A DNA stretch of 44,843 nt. Origin: Pseudopontixanthobacter vadosimaris. Lineage in GTDB: Bacteria; Pseudomonadota; Alphaproteobacteria; Sphingomonadales; Sphingomonadaceae. The first letter of the stretch is position 1. Every line of letters begins with the position of its first letter. Positions 17,453-26,326 of this stretch are shown piece after piece. The stretch is taken from positions 1-44,843 of the forward strand of contig NZ_JABASZ010000010.1 of NCBI RefSeq assembly GCF_012979275.1, written 5' to 3'. The translations under genes and the position numbers were made by a program. The notes under the pieces are model-generated. The model searched no databases. It had not been told where the DNA came from and worked only from the letters and a program-made list of their open reading frames with translations.

Positions 17453-20337
17453 GCGGCGTCCGCCAATTCGACCACGGTTTCGCAGCGGTCGCACAAATCG
17501 CCGTCTTCCGCCACGGAAGGCAGCAGGCGCCAGCAGCGGCCGCATTTATCCTCGGATGTACGCTTCACCATGATGCCGTCCGCTTGCCCGCGCTGCACTG
17601 ACGCGGTGATGAACAGCTCTGCCAGATCGTCATCCGAAAAGCCCGCCGGAACCATGTTTTCCGGGACCACGACATCGGCCTCGAGACCGGAGCGGACGGT
17701 CTTCTCGCGGCGCAGCGGTTCGATCGCCTCCATCACCCGCTCGCGCAAGGCTCGTAAATCGCTCCAGCGCTGCATGTCGGCATCGGCGGCGGGAACCTCC
17801 GGCCAGGTGAGCAGATGCACGCTGTCCGCTTCCGGATAGCGCGTCTTCCAGACTTCTTCGGCGGTGAAGACCAGCACCGGCGCCGCATAGCGCACCAGCG
17901 CATGGAACATCGTGTCCAGCACGGTGCGATAGGCACGGCGGCGGGCGAAATCCTGCCCGTCGCAATAGAGGCAGTCCTTGCGGATATCGAAAAAGAAGGC
18001 CGACAGATCCTCATTGCAGAAATCGCTCAGCAGGCGAGTGTAGGCGTTGAAGTCGAAATCCGCCGTCGCCTGCTGCAAGCGGCCATCAAGCCGCTCCAGC
18101 AGCGCGAGCATGTAACGCTCCAGTTCCGGCATTTCAGCAGCCGGCAGCGCCTCTGCGGCATCGTAATCCGCCAATGCGCCGAGCAGATAGCGGAAGGTGT
18201 TGCGCAGCTTGCGATACTGGTCGGCCACGCCCTTCAGGATTTCGTCGCCGATGCGGTGGTCTTCGGTAAAATCCACCGACAATGCCCACAGGCGGACGAT
18301 ATCGGCGCCATATTGGTCGACGATCTTCAGCGGATCGACGGTATTGCCCAGCGATTTGGACATCTTCTTGCCCTTGGCATCCATGGTGAAGCCGTGGGTC
18401 AGCAGCGTTTCATAGGGCGCACGGCCCCGCGTTCCGCAGCTTTCGAGCAGCGACGACTGGAACCAGCCGCGATGCTGGTCGCTGCCTTCGAGATAGAGAT
18501 CGGCGGGGCTGCGCAGTTCCGGCCATTCGTCCGATTCGAGAACGAAGGCATGAGTCGAACCGGAATCGAACCAGACGTCGAGAATGTCGGTGACCATCTC
18601 GTAATCGGCCGGATCGCGCTGCTTCCCATCGGCATCTTCGCCCAGGAACCGTGCGGCGCTGCTTTCCACCCAGGCATCCACGGTGTCGGCGGCGATGGCC
18701 TGCTGGATGCGGGCGTTGACGGCAGGGTCCACCAGCAATTCGCCCGTTTCGCGGTGGACGAACAAGGCGATAGGCACGCCCCAGGCGCGCTGGCGGCTGA
18801 TCAGCCAGTCGGGGCGGCCCTCGACCATGGCGGTCAGGCGGCGGCGGCCTTTTTCCGGCACGAAGCGGGTGTCCGCTATCGCTGCCATCGCGGTTTGCCG
18901 CAGGGTCTTGCCGCCGAGATGGTCCTGCGCCTCGTCGATGGCGATGAACCATTGCGGCGTGCAGCGGTAGATCACCTTGGCCTTGCTGCGCCAGCTATGC
19001 GGATAGGAATGGCGGTAATCCGCGCTGGCGGATAGCAGCGCACCCGCCTCGCGCAGATCGTTGCAGATCGGCCCGTCGGGCGCGTTGAAGGGCTTGTTGA
19101 TGACGCTGCGGCGGCGTTCGTCATCGCCGCCGAGCCACGGCCAGTCGTCGCGGTAGCGCCCGTCCGCCATGACGGCGAAGACCGGCTCGATACCATGGGC
19201 CTTGCACAGCGCGAAATCGTCCTCGCCATGGTCGGGTGACATGTGGACGATGCCGGTGCCGCTGTCGGTGGTGACGAAATCCCCCGCCAGCATCGGGCGC
19301 GGCTTCGCATAGAAGCCGCCGAGATGGTGCATCGGGTGGCGGACGACAGTTCCGGCGAGGTCGGAGCCGTTGCCGGACCACTTCACTTCCCACGCCTGAT
19401 TTCCAACAAGCCCAATTCGATCCTGCACCTGCGTCAACAAAGACTTTGCAATCAGCAAGGTTACGCCATCAGCGCCTTTTCGAAGGAAATCGTCACCGGG
19501 ATCGCCTTGCGAGATCGCAACATACTCGATCTCAGGCCCGTAAGCCAAAGCCTGATTGACCGGGATCGTCCATGGCGTCGTCGTCCAGATTACCGCATGG
19601 GCACCGACCAGTTCTTCCACCGGCGAATCCGTGATCTCGAACGCCACGTCGATCTGCGGGCTGTCGGTCAGATCCTGATATTCGACCTCGGCATCGGCCA
19701 GGGCGGTTTCCTCCACCGGGCTCCACATCACCGGCTTGGCACCGCGATAAAGCTGGCCCGTCTCGGCGAATTTATGCAGCTCGCGCACGATCTGCGCCTC
19801 GGCCTCGGGCCGCATGGTCAGATAGGGCTTGTCCCAGCGGCCACCGATGCCGAGCCGCTTCAGCTGCTCGCGCTGCACGTCGACCCAGCGCGCGGCATAG
19901 GCGCGGCATTCGGCGCGGAATTCAGCAGGCGGAACCTCGTTCTTGTCGCGCTTCTTCTTGCGGTAGAGTTCCTCCACCTTCCATTCGATCGGCAGGCCGT
20001 GACAGTCCCAGCCGGGAACATAGGGCGCATCCTTGCCCAGCAGCGTCTGGGTGCGAACCACCATGTCCTTCAGCACGTGGTTCAGCGCATGGCCGACATG
20101 GATATCGCCATTGGCATAAGGCGGGCCATCATGCAGGATGAACTTTTCCGCGCCGTCGCGCGCTTCGCGGGTGCGCTCGTACAGCCCCTTCTCCTGCCAA
20201 TCGGCAAGGATGCGGGGTTCCTTCTGCGGCAGGCCCGCCTTCATGGGGAAGTCCGTCTTCGGCAGGAAAACCGTGTCGCGGTAATCCCGCTTTTCGTCCG
20301 GCGCCTGCGTGCCGCTTTGCTGCTGTTCGTCGCTCAT
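17449..20337 (-). CDS. ileS: Isoleucyl-tRNA synthetase
   Basis: IleRS is a cytoplasmic class I synthetase that charges tRNA-Ile and edits mischarged valine. The 962-residue protein starts at ATG 20337 (MSDEQQQSG), which overlaps the ribF stop by 4 bases; the frame runs 13 codons further upstream without support. The HIGH motif is HVGH (80-83), after GPPYANGDI. The CP1 editing domain lies in the middle, and KMSKS is at 658-662. A C-terminal zinc-binding segment has paired cysteines (CGRCW and CDRCE, about 930-951), as in bacterial-type IleRS. It sits between ribF and lspA, the same order as in E. coli. Confidence 0.97.
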   Translation of the reverse strand: MSDEQQQSGTQAPDEKRDYRDTVFLPKTDFPMKAGLPQKEPRILADWQEKGLYERTREARDGAEKFILHDGPPYANGDIHVGHALNHVLKDMVVRTQTLLGKDAPYVPGWDCHGLPIEWKVEELYRKKKRDKNEVPPAEFRAECRAYAARWVDVQREQLKRLGIGGRWDKPYLTMRPEAEAQIVRELHKFAETGQLYRGAKPVMWSPVEETALADAEVEYQDLTDSPQIDVAFEITDSPVEELVGAHAVIWTTTPWTIPVNQALAYGPEIEYVAISQGDPGDDFLRKGADGVTLLIAKSLLTQVQDRIGLVGNQAWEVKWSGNGSDLAGTVVRHPMHHLGGFYAKPRPMLAGDFVTTDSGTGIVHMSPDHGEDDFALCKAHGIEPVFAVMADGRYRDDWPWLGGDDERRRSVINKPFNAPDGPICNDLREAGALLSASADYRHSYPHSWRSKAKVIYRCTPQWFIAIDEAQDHLGGKTLRQTAMAAIADTRFVPEKGRRRLTAMVEGRPDWLISRQRAWGVPIALFVHRETGELLVDPAVNARIQQAIAADTVDAWVESSAARFLGEDADGKQRDPADYEMVTDILDVWFDSGSTHAFVLESDEWPELRSPADLYLEGSDQHRGWFQSSLLESCGTRGRAPYETLLTHGFTMDAKGKKMSKSLGNTVDPLKIVDQYGADIVRLWALSVDFTEDHRIGDEILKGVADQYRKLRNTFRYLLGALADYDAAEALPAAEMPELERYMLALLERLDGRLQQATADFDFNAYTRLLSDFCNEDLSAFFFDIRKDCLYCDGQDFARRRAYRTVLDTMFHALVRYAAPVLVFTAEEVWKTRYPEADSVHLLTWPEVPAADADMQRWSDLRALRERVMEAIEPLRREKTVRSGLEADVVVPENMVPAGFSDDDLAELFITASVQRGQADGIMVKRTSEDKCGRCWRLLPSVAEDGDLCDRCETVVELADAA

Positions 20338-21272
20338 GTCGCGGCTGCGCTTAGGACACTCCTCGCTTCCTCGCAATCCCGCTCCATCTGCGTGGTCAGC
20401 GCGTCGAGCGAATCGAATTTCGCCTCACCGCGAAGATAGCGATGCAGCGCAACCTCGATCTCCTGCCCGTAGAGATCGCCCGAAAAGTCGAAGAAATGCG
20501 GTTCGAGCAGTTCCTTCGGCGGATCGAAACTCGGGCGGATGCCGATATTTGCAGCCCCTTTCAGTATCTGCCCGGTGGCCAGTATGCGTCCGGTGACCGC
20601 ATAGATGCCGTAGGCCGGTCGCAGATAGGAATCGAGCGTCAGATTGGCCGTGGGATAACCGATGGTGCGCCCGACCTTGTCGCCATGTTCGACGATGCCG
20701 CGCAGGGCGAATGGGCGCGTCAGCAGCGCCGCCGCCCCTTGCGGATCGCCTTGCCGCAAGGCGTCGCGGATGCGGCTGCTGGAAACTGGCGCGCCGTCAT
20801 GCATCACCGGGGGAACGGCGCGCGCGGCGATGCCATGCGCTGCGCCCAGACGTTCCAGCATGGCGCGATTGCCCCTCGCGCCCTTGCCGAAGGTGAAATC
20901 CTCGCCCGTGACGACACCCGCCACGCCGAGATGTTCGTGCAGCAGCCTGCCGACATAATCCTCTGCCGAGGTCGAAGCCAGCTCGGCATCGAAATGGAAC
21001 ACCAGCATCGCCGTCGCCCCGGCAGCGAGATAGAGTTCCTGCCGCTGTTCCAGCGTGGTCAGGCGGAAGGGCGGGGCTTCGGGGCGGAAATGGCGCACCG
21101 GGTGAGGGTCGAATGTGGCGATGATCGAAGGGCGGCCTTCCTCATGCGCCCAGCGGATCGCCTCGCCTGCCACGGCCTGATGCCCGCGGTGGAAGCCGTC
21201 AAAATTGCCGAGCGCGATGATGGCGCCGCGCAAGGGACCGGGCATCGCCTCGCGGTGGTCCAGCCATCTCAT
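20334..21272 (-). CDS. ribF: Bifunctional riboflavin kinase/FAD synthetase
   Basis: RibF makes FMN from riboflavin and then FAD. The 312-residue protein has an N-terminal FAD synthetase (nucleotidyltransferase) domain with ALGNFDGFHRGHQ, ATFDPHPVRHF and VVTGEDFTFGKGARGN. A linker with SSSRIRDALRQGD leads to a C-terminal riboflavin kinase domain with GDKVGRTIGYPTANL, the PTAN ATP/Mg motif and YGIYAV. ATG 21272 overlaps the folA stop by 4 bases, and its own stop overlaps ileS by 4 bases. The FAD produced would serve EtfA and the acyl-CoA dehydrogenase, among others. Confidence 0.96.
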   Translation of the reverse strand: MRWLDHREAMPGPLRGAIIALGNFDGFHRGHQAVAGEAIRWAHEEGRPSIIATFDPHPVRHFRPEAPPFRLTTLEQRQELYLAAGATAMLVFHFDAELASTSAEDYVGRLLHEHLGVAGVVTGEDFTFGKGARGNRAMLERLGAAHGIAARAVPPVMHDGAPVSSSRIRDALRQGDPQGAAALLTRPFALRGIVEHGDKVGRTIGYPTANLTLDSYLRPAYGIYAVTGRILATGQILKGAANIGIRPSFDPPKELLEPHFFDFSGDLYGQEIEVALHRYLRGEAKFDSLDALTTQMERDCEEARSVLSAAAT

Positions 21273-21808
21273 GATTCTCGCGTGCGCTCGTAAGTGACGA
21301 AGGCGTAGGCCGGGTGGTCGCCTTTGGCCGGGAATTCATCCCGCGCAACTTCCCGCCATTCGAGCCCGAGCGGCGGCATGACGGTGTCGCCGCCGTAATC
21401 CGCGTGAATTTCGGTTACCTCGGCACGCTGGCAATGCGGCAGGAACCTTGCGAACACATCCGCTCCGCCGATGATCGACACGGGGCCACCGCCTGCGATG
21501 CTGCGGGCCTGATCGGGCGTATGGGCGGTCTCCACGCCTTCCCGGTCCCAGTTCCTGTTGCGGGTCAGCACGATGTGGCGGCGGCCGGGAAGGAGGCCGG
21601 GCAGGCTGTCGAAGGTGCGGCGGCCCATGATCATCGCCGTGCCGAGCGTCAGCGCCTTGAAATGCCGAAGATCGGCCGGCAGGTACCAGGGCAGGGTGCC
21701 GCCCTTGCCGATGGTGCCGTTTCGCGCCCGGGCATAGATCGCGGTCAGGCGTTGCTTTTGCCCCTGCCCCTGTCCGGTGGACGACCCCCTGGGTAACGCG
21801 TCGGTCAC
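21269..21808 (-). CDS. folA: Dihydrofolate reductase
   Basis: FolA reduces dihydrofolate to tetrahydrofolate with NADPH. The 179-residue protein starts at GTG 21808, whose bases overlap the purK stop (GTGA). It is slightly long because about 17 Gln/Gly-rich residues precede the core. Family motifs are NGTIGKGGTLPWYLPADLRHF, with the catalytic acid in PADL, then MIMGRRTFDSLPG, RRHIVLTRN, and VSIIGGADVFARFL (the NADPH-binding GG). The N-terminal extension (SSTGQGQGQKQR) is unusual and could be non-conserved leader sequence. An internal start cannot be excluded, but no ATG lies just before the core. Confidence 0.94.
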   Translation of the reverse strand: MTDALPRGSSTGQGQGQKQRLTAIYARARNGTIGKGGTLPWYLPADLRHFKALTLGTAMIMGRRTFDSLPGLLPGRRHIVLTRNRNWDREGVETAHTPDQARSIAGGGPVSIIGGADVFARFLPHCQRAEVTEIHADYGGDTVMPPLGLEWREVARDEFPAKGDHPAYAFVTYERTRES

Positions 21809-22872
21809 GTCCGCGTCACGCGCGTTACATGGCCCATCTTGCGGCCGTCACGCATTGCCGCCTTGCCATAGAGGTGCAGATGATTGGCGGGGTCGGCCAG
21901 CAGCGAGAAAGCGGCTTGCGTTTCCTTGCCGATCAGGTTTCGCATCTCGACGCTGCCGACGGTGGCGGTGTCGCCCAGCGGCAGGCCGCAGATGGCGCGG
22001 ATGTGGTTTTCGAACTGGCTGGTCGCCGCGCCCTCGATCGACCAATGCCCGGAATTATGCACGCGGGGGGCCATTTCGTTGAACACCGGCCCCTCCGCCG
22101 TGGCAAAGAATTCCAGCGTCAGCACGCCGACATAGTGCAGCGCATCGGCCACCTGCCGCGCAAGATCGCGCGCCGCTTCGACATGGGCTTCGACGTGACC
22201 GGGCGCGGGCAGGGTGGAGCGGGCGAGGATGCCGCCCTCATGTTCGTTGAGCGGGCTGTCCCAGAAGCGGATTTCGCCATCCTGCCCGCGCGCCAGAATG
22301 ACCGAGAACTCCGCGTCGAACCGCACGAAACCTTCGTAAACGCAGGGCTGCGCCGGGGCGGGCAGGCCAGCGAGATCGCGGGCGGAATCTATCCGCCATT
22401 GGCCCTTGCCGTCATACCCGTCGCGACAGGTCTTGAGGATGGCGGGGGTGCCGATCCGGTCCGCTGCCTGCACGATGTCGTCTGCCGAATGCACCGCGGC
22501 ATGGGGGGCGGGGCACCCGCCGAGCCCGGCTACGAAGTTCTTTTCGGCCATCCGGTCCTGCGCCACTTCGAGCGCGCGATAGCCGCAGGGCACGCGGCCG
22601 GGCGGCAGGGCCTTCACCGTATCGACCGGCACATTCTCGAATTCCCAGGTGATGACGTCGCATTTCTGCGCGAAAGCCGCCAGCGCGGGCCGGTCGTCCC
22701 AATCGTTGGTGAAGAAATCCGCGCAAAGCGGAGCGGCGACATTATCCCCTTCGGGCGCGTAGCCGATGCAGCGATAGCCCAGTTGCGCCGCCGCCATCGC
22801 CAGCATCCGGCCCAATTGCCCGCCGCCCAGAATGCCGATGGTGCCGCCCTGGGGCACAGTCTGCATCGTCAT
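21805..22872 (-). CDS. purK: N5-carboxyaminoimidazole ribonucleotide synthase
   Basis: PurK carboxylates AIR to N5-CAIR using ATP and bicarbonate in purine synthesis. The 355-residue ATP-grasp protein starts at ATG 22872 ([10 protein letters not shown]), overlapping the purE stop by 4 bases. The N-terminal motif [14 protein letters not shown], the ATP-binding [15 protein letters not shown] and the metal-site region [19 protein letters not shown] are typical. The next gene, folA, overlaps its stop. PurE, encoded just before, uses its product, so the two act in sequence. Confidence 0.96.
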   Translation of the reverse strand: MTMQTVPQGGTIGILGGGQLGRMLAMAAAQLGYRCIGYAPEGDNVAAPLCADFFTNDWDDRPALAAFAQKCDVITWEFENVPVDTVKALPPGRVPCGYRALEVAQDRMAEKNFVAGLGGCPAPHAAVHSADDIVQAADRIGTPAILKTCRDGYDGKGQWRIDSARDLAGLPAPAQPCVYEGFVRFDAEFSVILARGQDGEIRFWDSPLNEHEGGILARSTLPAPGHVEAHVEAARDLARQVADALHYVGVLTLEFFATAEGPVFNEMAPRVHNSGHWSIEGAATSQFENHIRAICGLPLGDTATVGSVEMRNLIGKETQAAFSLLADPANHLHLYGKAAMRDGRKMGHVTRVTRT

Positions 22873-23402
22873 CGATCCCGGCCCTTTTCGTCGAAACTCA
22901 ACGGACGGTCTGCCACGGCGGCGGAGCGCGCGCTGCGCCATTCGATCAGGCGGCTGCTCAGATCACCATCGGACAGGGCGAGAATGCTCGCTGCCAGCAG
23001 CCCTGCATTGGTCGCGCCCGCCTCACCGATCGCCAGCGTGCCGGTGGGAATGCCGGCGGGCATCTGGACGATGGACAGCAGGCTGTCGAGTCCGGCAAGC
23101 GCCTTCGACTGCACCGGAACGCCCAGCACCGGCAGGTGAGTGAGTGCCGCCAGCATACCGGGCAGATGGGCCGCACCGCCCGCGCCCGCGATGATGACAC
23201 GGAACCCCATATCCGCCGCCGTCCGCCCGAATTCCACCATGCGTTCAGGCGTGCGATGGGCCGAGACGATGCGCGTGTCATGGCGCACGCGCAGTTCGTC
23301 CAGCACGTCGGCGGCGTTCTTCATCGTCGGCCAGTCGGACTGGCTGCCCATGACGATGGCGACCCGTGGAACGGACCCGCCCTGCCGCGCGCCGCCCGCC
23401 AT
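22869..23402 (-). CDS. purE: N5-carboxyaminoimidazole ribonucleotide mutase
   Basis: PurE (class I) converts N5-CAIR to CAIR. The 177-residue protein has [25 protein letters not shown] (with the catalytic His), [19 protein letters not shown] and the [15 protein letters not shown] stretch, all standard for bacterial PurE. The short N-terminal extension ([10 protein letters not shown]) and the C-terminal tail are not conserved. ATG 23402 lies one base after the gpmA stop, and the gene's own stop overlaps purK. Confidence 0.96.
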   Translation of the reverse strand: MAGGARQGGSVPRVAIVMGSQSDWPTMKNAADVLDELRVRHDTRIVSAHRTPERMVEFGRTAADMGFRVIIAGAGGAAHLPGMLAALTHLPVLGVPVQSKALAGLDSLLSIVQMPAGIPTGTLAIGEAGATNAGLLAASILALSDGDLSSRLIEWRSARSAAVADRPLSFDEKGRDR

Positions 23403-23403
23403 C

Positions 23404-24090
23404 TCAGCGATCCTTCAGAAAGGCGCGTTCGCCCGCGCGCATGGCATCGTCGAATTCATAGACGATGGGCTGGCCGGTGGGGATCTCGAGTTCCGAGATA
23501 TCCTCGTCCGAAATACCGGAGAGGTGCTTGACCAGAGCGCGCAGGCTGTTGCCATGGGCAGAGACGATAACCCTCTCGCCCTGTTCCAGCACCGGCAGGA
23601 TCGCGCTGCGGAAATAGGGCAGCACCCGCTCGATCGTCATCTTCAGACTCTCGCTGGCGGGGACCGTCACCCCTGCATAGCGCGGATCCCGACCCATATC
23701 ATACTGGTGGCCCCCTTCCATTTCGGGCGGCGGCGTGTCGAAGCTGCGGCGCCAGATATGCACCTGCTCATCCCCGTGCCGGTCGCGCGTTTCCTGCTTG
23801 TCCAGCCCGGTCAGCCCGCCGTAATGCCGCTCGTTCAGCCGCCAGTCCTTCACTTCGGGGATCCACAGCCGCCCGCATTCGGCCAGCGCCAGATGCAGCG
23901 TGCGAATCGCCCGCGTCTGTAGCGAGGTGAAGGCCCGCGTCGGCAGCAGGCCCTTTTCCGCCAGCAACGCGCCGGCCGCTTTCGCCTCGGCCACGCCCTG
24001 CTCGGTCAGATCGACATCCCACCAGCCCGTGAAGCGGTTTTCCAGGTTCCACTGGCTCTGGCCGTGGCGGATGAGGATGAGAGTGGGCAT
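23404..24090 (-). CDS. gpmA: 2,3-bisphosphoglycerate-dependent phosphoglycerate mutase
   Basis: GpmA interconverts 3- and 2-phosphoglycerate in glycolysis and gluconeogenesis. The 228-residue protein begins [15 protein letters not shown], with the phospho-accepting histidine in RHG. It has [24 protein letters not shown], and the second catalytic histidine in [17 protein letters not shown]. It differs from the shorter broad histidine-phosphatase relatives by these dPGM-specific stretches. It is the first enzyme gene of the operon running to the BamF-like gene. The short basic-protein gene lies 48 bases upstream on the same strand. Confidence 0.96.
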   Translation of the reverse strand: MPTLILIRHGQSQWNLENRFTGWWDVDLTEQGVAEAKAAGALLAEKGLLPTRAFTSLQTRAIRTLHLALAECGRLWIPEVKDWRLNERHYGGLTGLDKQETRDRHGDEQVHIWRRSFDTPPPEMEGGHQYDMGRDPRYAGVTVPASESLKMTIERVLPYFRSAILPVLEQGERVIVSAHGNSLRALVKHLSGISDEDISELEIPTGQPIVYEFDDAMRAGERAFLKDR

Positions 24091-24138
24091 GGCGCAGGCT
24101 CCGTGAGTATGGGCAAGAGTTGCTGGAGCGTCGAGCCG

Positions 24139-24330
24139 TTAGCTTTTCGCATCGGGGTTGGAAAGGGTGGCATCGGCGGGCGGCACATCGCCTGCTCCGC
24201 CCGGATGTCCGGAACCCGGCACCATGGCGCGGGCCTGCGCCTTGCGGCGGCGCAGATTCTCGCGCAGTTTCGCGGCGAGGCGTTCTTCCCGCGAAGGAGT
24301 GTCCGGGGGGATGTTCGCTTTATCTGCCAT
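24139..24330 (-). CDS. Small basic hypothetical protein
   Basis: This is a 63-residue protein, MADKANIPPDTPSREERL followed by AAKLRENLRRRKAQAR and a Gly/Pro-rich acidic tail. The central Arg/Lys-rich stretch looks like a single amphipathic helix. It has no signal peptide or membrane segment. I recall very similar short proteins in other sphingomonads, which makes it likely to be real, but I know of no function. It lies 48 bases upstream of gpmA on the same strand and may be the first gene of that operon. Confidence 0.65.
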   Translation of the reverse strand: MADKANIPPDTPSREERLAAKLRENLRRRKAQARAMVPGSGHPGGAGDVPPADATLSNPDAKS

Positions 24331-24360
24331 ACCGCAGGCGATTGCCGCAGCGGCGCGCGC

Positions 24361-24389
24361 TTGACAAGAGGGTGACCTGTAGCCAATAG
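24361..24389 (+). promoter_or_regulatory. Probable promoter of tRNA-Thr
   Basis: A perfect TTGACA (24361-24366) is followed after 17 bases by CAATAG, a weak -10 element. Transcription would start near 24396, about 50 bases before the tRNA. The -35 sits in CTTGACAAG, a palindrome, so the same bases also offer TTGTCA toward the gpmA operon on the minus strand, but no good -10 is seen there. Confidence 0.45.
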
Positions 24390-24445
24390 CGCGCCCCTGC
24401 CCGCAAAGGGCGGCGGCACATGCCGCGAATCCAGCGAAATGGTGT

Positions 24446-24520
<75 letters not shown>

Positions 24521-24578
24521 TTTCCCTTATCCGTCCGAGCGGTTATCGCTCCTGCCGAATGGCGGGAGACAAATTGCG

Positions 24579-25763
24579 ATGCACTTTACCCTGAACGAGA
24601 CGCAGGCGAGCCTGCAGGATGCGGCACGAACATTTGCCCGCAGCGAATTGCCGGCGCTGGCGCGCGAACTGGAAAGGGACGACCGCCCGGTTCCGTCCGA
24701 TATGCTGCGCCGCTATGGCGAGATGGGCTTCCTCGGCATCAATCTGCCGCAGGCCCATGGCGGCATGGGGCTGGGGCATCTCGACGCGCTGATCGTGCTG
24801 GAGGAATTCGCCCGCATTTCCGCCGCCGTCGCCTTCCCGGTTTTCGAGGCGCTGACCGGCCCTGTCCGCATCGTCGAACTGTTCGGATCGGAAGCATTGA
24901 AGCAGCGCATCATCCCGCGGGTCATACGCGGGGAGGGCATCGTCGCCATTGCCATGTCGGAACCGGATGCAGGCACCGCGCTGACCGACCTTGCCACCAC
25001 GGCGCGGACCGAGGGCAATACTGTCGTGGTGAACGGCACCAAGCGCTGGAGTTCGGGCGCAGGCCATTCCGATCATTACGTCACCTGGTGCCGCTTCGAC
25101 GGTATCGAAGGGGCCAGGGGCATCGGCGCGGTGCTGGTGGACCGCGACACGCCGGGCGTGAGCTTCGGCAAGCGCGAGGAGATGATGGGCTTTCGCGGCA
25201 TACCTTCCGCCGATATCTATCTGGAGGATGTGGCGGTGCCGCTGGACAATCTGATCGCCGGGCCGGGGCGGTTCGGCGACCTGATGCGCGCTTTCGGGCT
25301 GGAGCGCTGCGGGAATGCCACCATGGGCCTCGGCATCGCCGCCGCGGCGCTGGAGGATGCGCTGGAATATACGCAGTCGCGCCGGGCGTTCGGAAAGCCC
25401 ATCGTCGATTTTCAGGCCGTGCAGATGCAGCTTGCCGACATGGCGATGCAGGTGGATGCCGCGCGCCTGCTGATCCACCGCGCGGCAGCGCAGGCGGATA
25501 GCGGGGATGAAGAGGCCAATCCGTTCGGCCTGCCCTCCACCTATGATTCCAGCATCGCGAAATGCTTTTCGAACGAGATGGTCCGCAAGGTTACGCAGGC
25601 AGGGGTGCAGGTGATGGGCGGCTACGGCTATTCGAAGGAATATGCGATGGAACAGCGGCTACGCGACGGTTTTGCCTGGGGAATCGCGGGCGGTACTACC
25701 GACGTGCAGAAAACCAACATCGCGGCGAGCCTCGTCGGCCGGCGTTTCAATCAGCGCACCTGA
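24579..25763 (+). CDS. Acyl-CoA dehydrogenase family protein, atypical active site
   Basis: This 394-residue flavoprotein of the acyl-CoA dehydrogenase fold has an N-terminal helical domain (MHFTLNETQASLQDAARTF). The middle beta-domain holds IAMSEPDAGTALTDLATTA (FAD/substrate signature) and KRWSSGAGHSDHY. The C-terminal helical domain has RRAFGKPIVDFQAVQ and GVQVMGGYGYSKEYAMEQRLRD. It would transfer electrons to EtfAB. In medium-chain enzymes the catalytic base is the Glu of a Y-E-G-T motif; here that place reads A-G-G-T (370-373), so the Glu is missing. Glu242, in FGLERCGNATMG, sits where isovaleryl- and long-chain-type enzymes keep theirs and may serve instead. ATG 24579 follows a GGGAG box. 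The substrate is unknown. Confidence 0.9.
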   Translation: MHFTLNETQASLQDAARTFARSELPALARELERDDRPVPSDMLRRYGEMGFLGINLPQAHGGMGLGHLDALIVLEEFARISAAVAFPVFEALTGPVRIVELFGSEALKQRIIPRVIRGEGIVAIAMSEPDAGTALTDLATTARTEGNTVVVNGTKRWSSGAGHSDHYVTWCRFDGIEGARGIGAVLVDRDTPGVSFGKREEMMGFRGIPSADIYLEDVAVPLDNLIAGPGRFGDLMRAFGLERCGNATMGLGIAAAALEDALEYTQSRRAFGKPIVDFQAVQMQLADMAMQVDAARLLIHRAAAQADSGDEEANPFGLPSTYDSSIAKCFSNEMVRKVTQAGVQVMGGYGYSKEYAMEQRLRDGFAWGIAGGTTDVQKTNIAASLVGRRFNQRT

Positions 25764-25783
25764 GGTGCACAGGATATTGCTGC

Positions 25784-26326
25784 ATGTCCACCGATCACGT
25801 TGAAGAGGCCGAAAGCCCGGCGGCCAAGCCGGTCGGAATCGGTGAAACCACCGCGCCGGTGGAGAGGAAGGATGGATTGCGCCCGCTCCATCCGGATTAT
25901 GCCAAGGTGCTCCGCATCTGGACTCTGGTGATCGCGCTGCCGGTCCTGATCGCGGCGCTGATCGTCGAATCGGCGCAGGCGATCTATCCGGGCGTCGTCC
26001 TGTTGCCGGTGCTCATTCTGCTGGGCCTGTTCGTGCTGCGCCTGCCGATGCGGCGGTATCATGCGCGGGGCTATGCCGTGAATGACGAACGGCTGCGGGT
26101 GGTGCGCGGCCTGCTGTTCCGGTCCGACACGGTGGTGCCGTTCGGGCGGGTGCAGCATATCGACGTCAATCGCGATCTCGTGGAACGCTATTACGGGCTG
26201 TCGACGCTGACGGTGCATACGGCGGGCAGCCACAATGCCAGCGTGCGTCTGCCGGGGCTGCTGGATGAGGAGGCACGCGCCATGCGTGAGGCGATTCGCG
26301 CACAGATCGGCCGCGAGACGCTGTGA
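25784..26326 (+). CDS. PH-domain (bPH2/YdbS-like) membrane protein
   Basis: This 180-residue protein of the YdbS type starts at ATG 25784 (MSTDHVEEAE). An acidic N-terminal stretch is followed by LRPLHPDYAKVLRIW, two hydrophobic helices (VIALPVLIAALIVESAQAIYPG and VVLLPVLILLGLFVLRLP), and a bacterial PH (bPH2/DUF304) domain with YAVNDERLRVVRGLLFRSDTVVPFGRVQHIDV and the end LVERYYGLSTLTVHTAG. The next gene, a larger YdbT-like protein, starts inside its stop codon (GTGA). The YdbS/YdbT pair is common but of uncertain role. Confidence 0.85.
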   Translation: MSTDHVEEAESPAAKPVGIGETTAPVERKDGLRPLHPDYAKVLRIWTLVIALPVLIAALIVESAQAIYPGVVLLPVLILLGLFVLRLPMRRYHARGYAVNDERLRVVRGLLFRSDTVVPFGRVQHIDVNRDLVERYYGLSTLTVHTAGSHNASVRLPGLLDEEARAMREAIRAQIGRETL

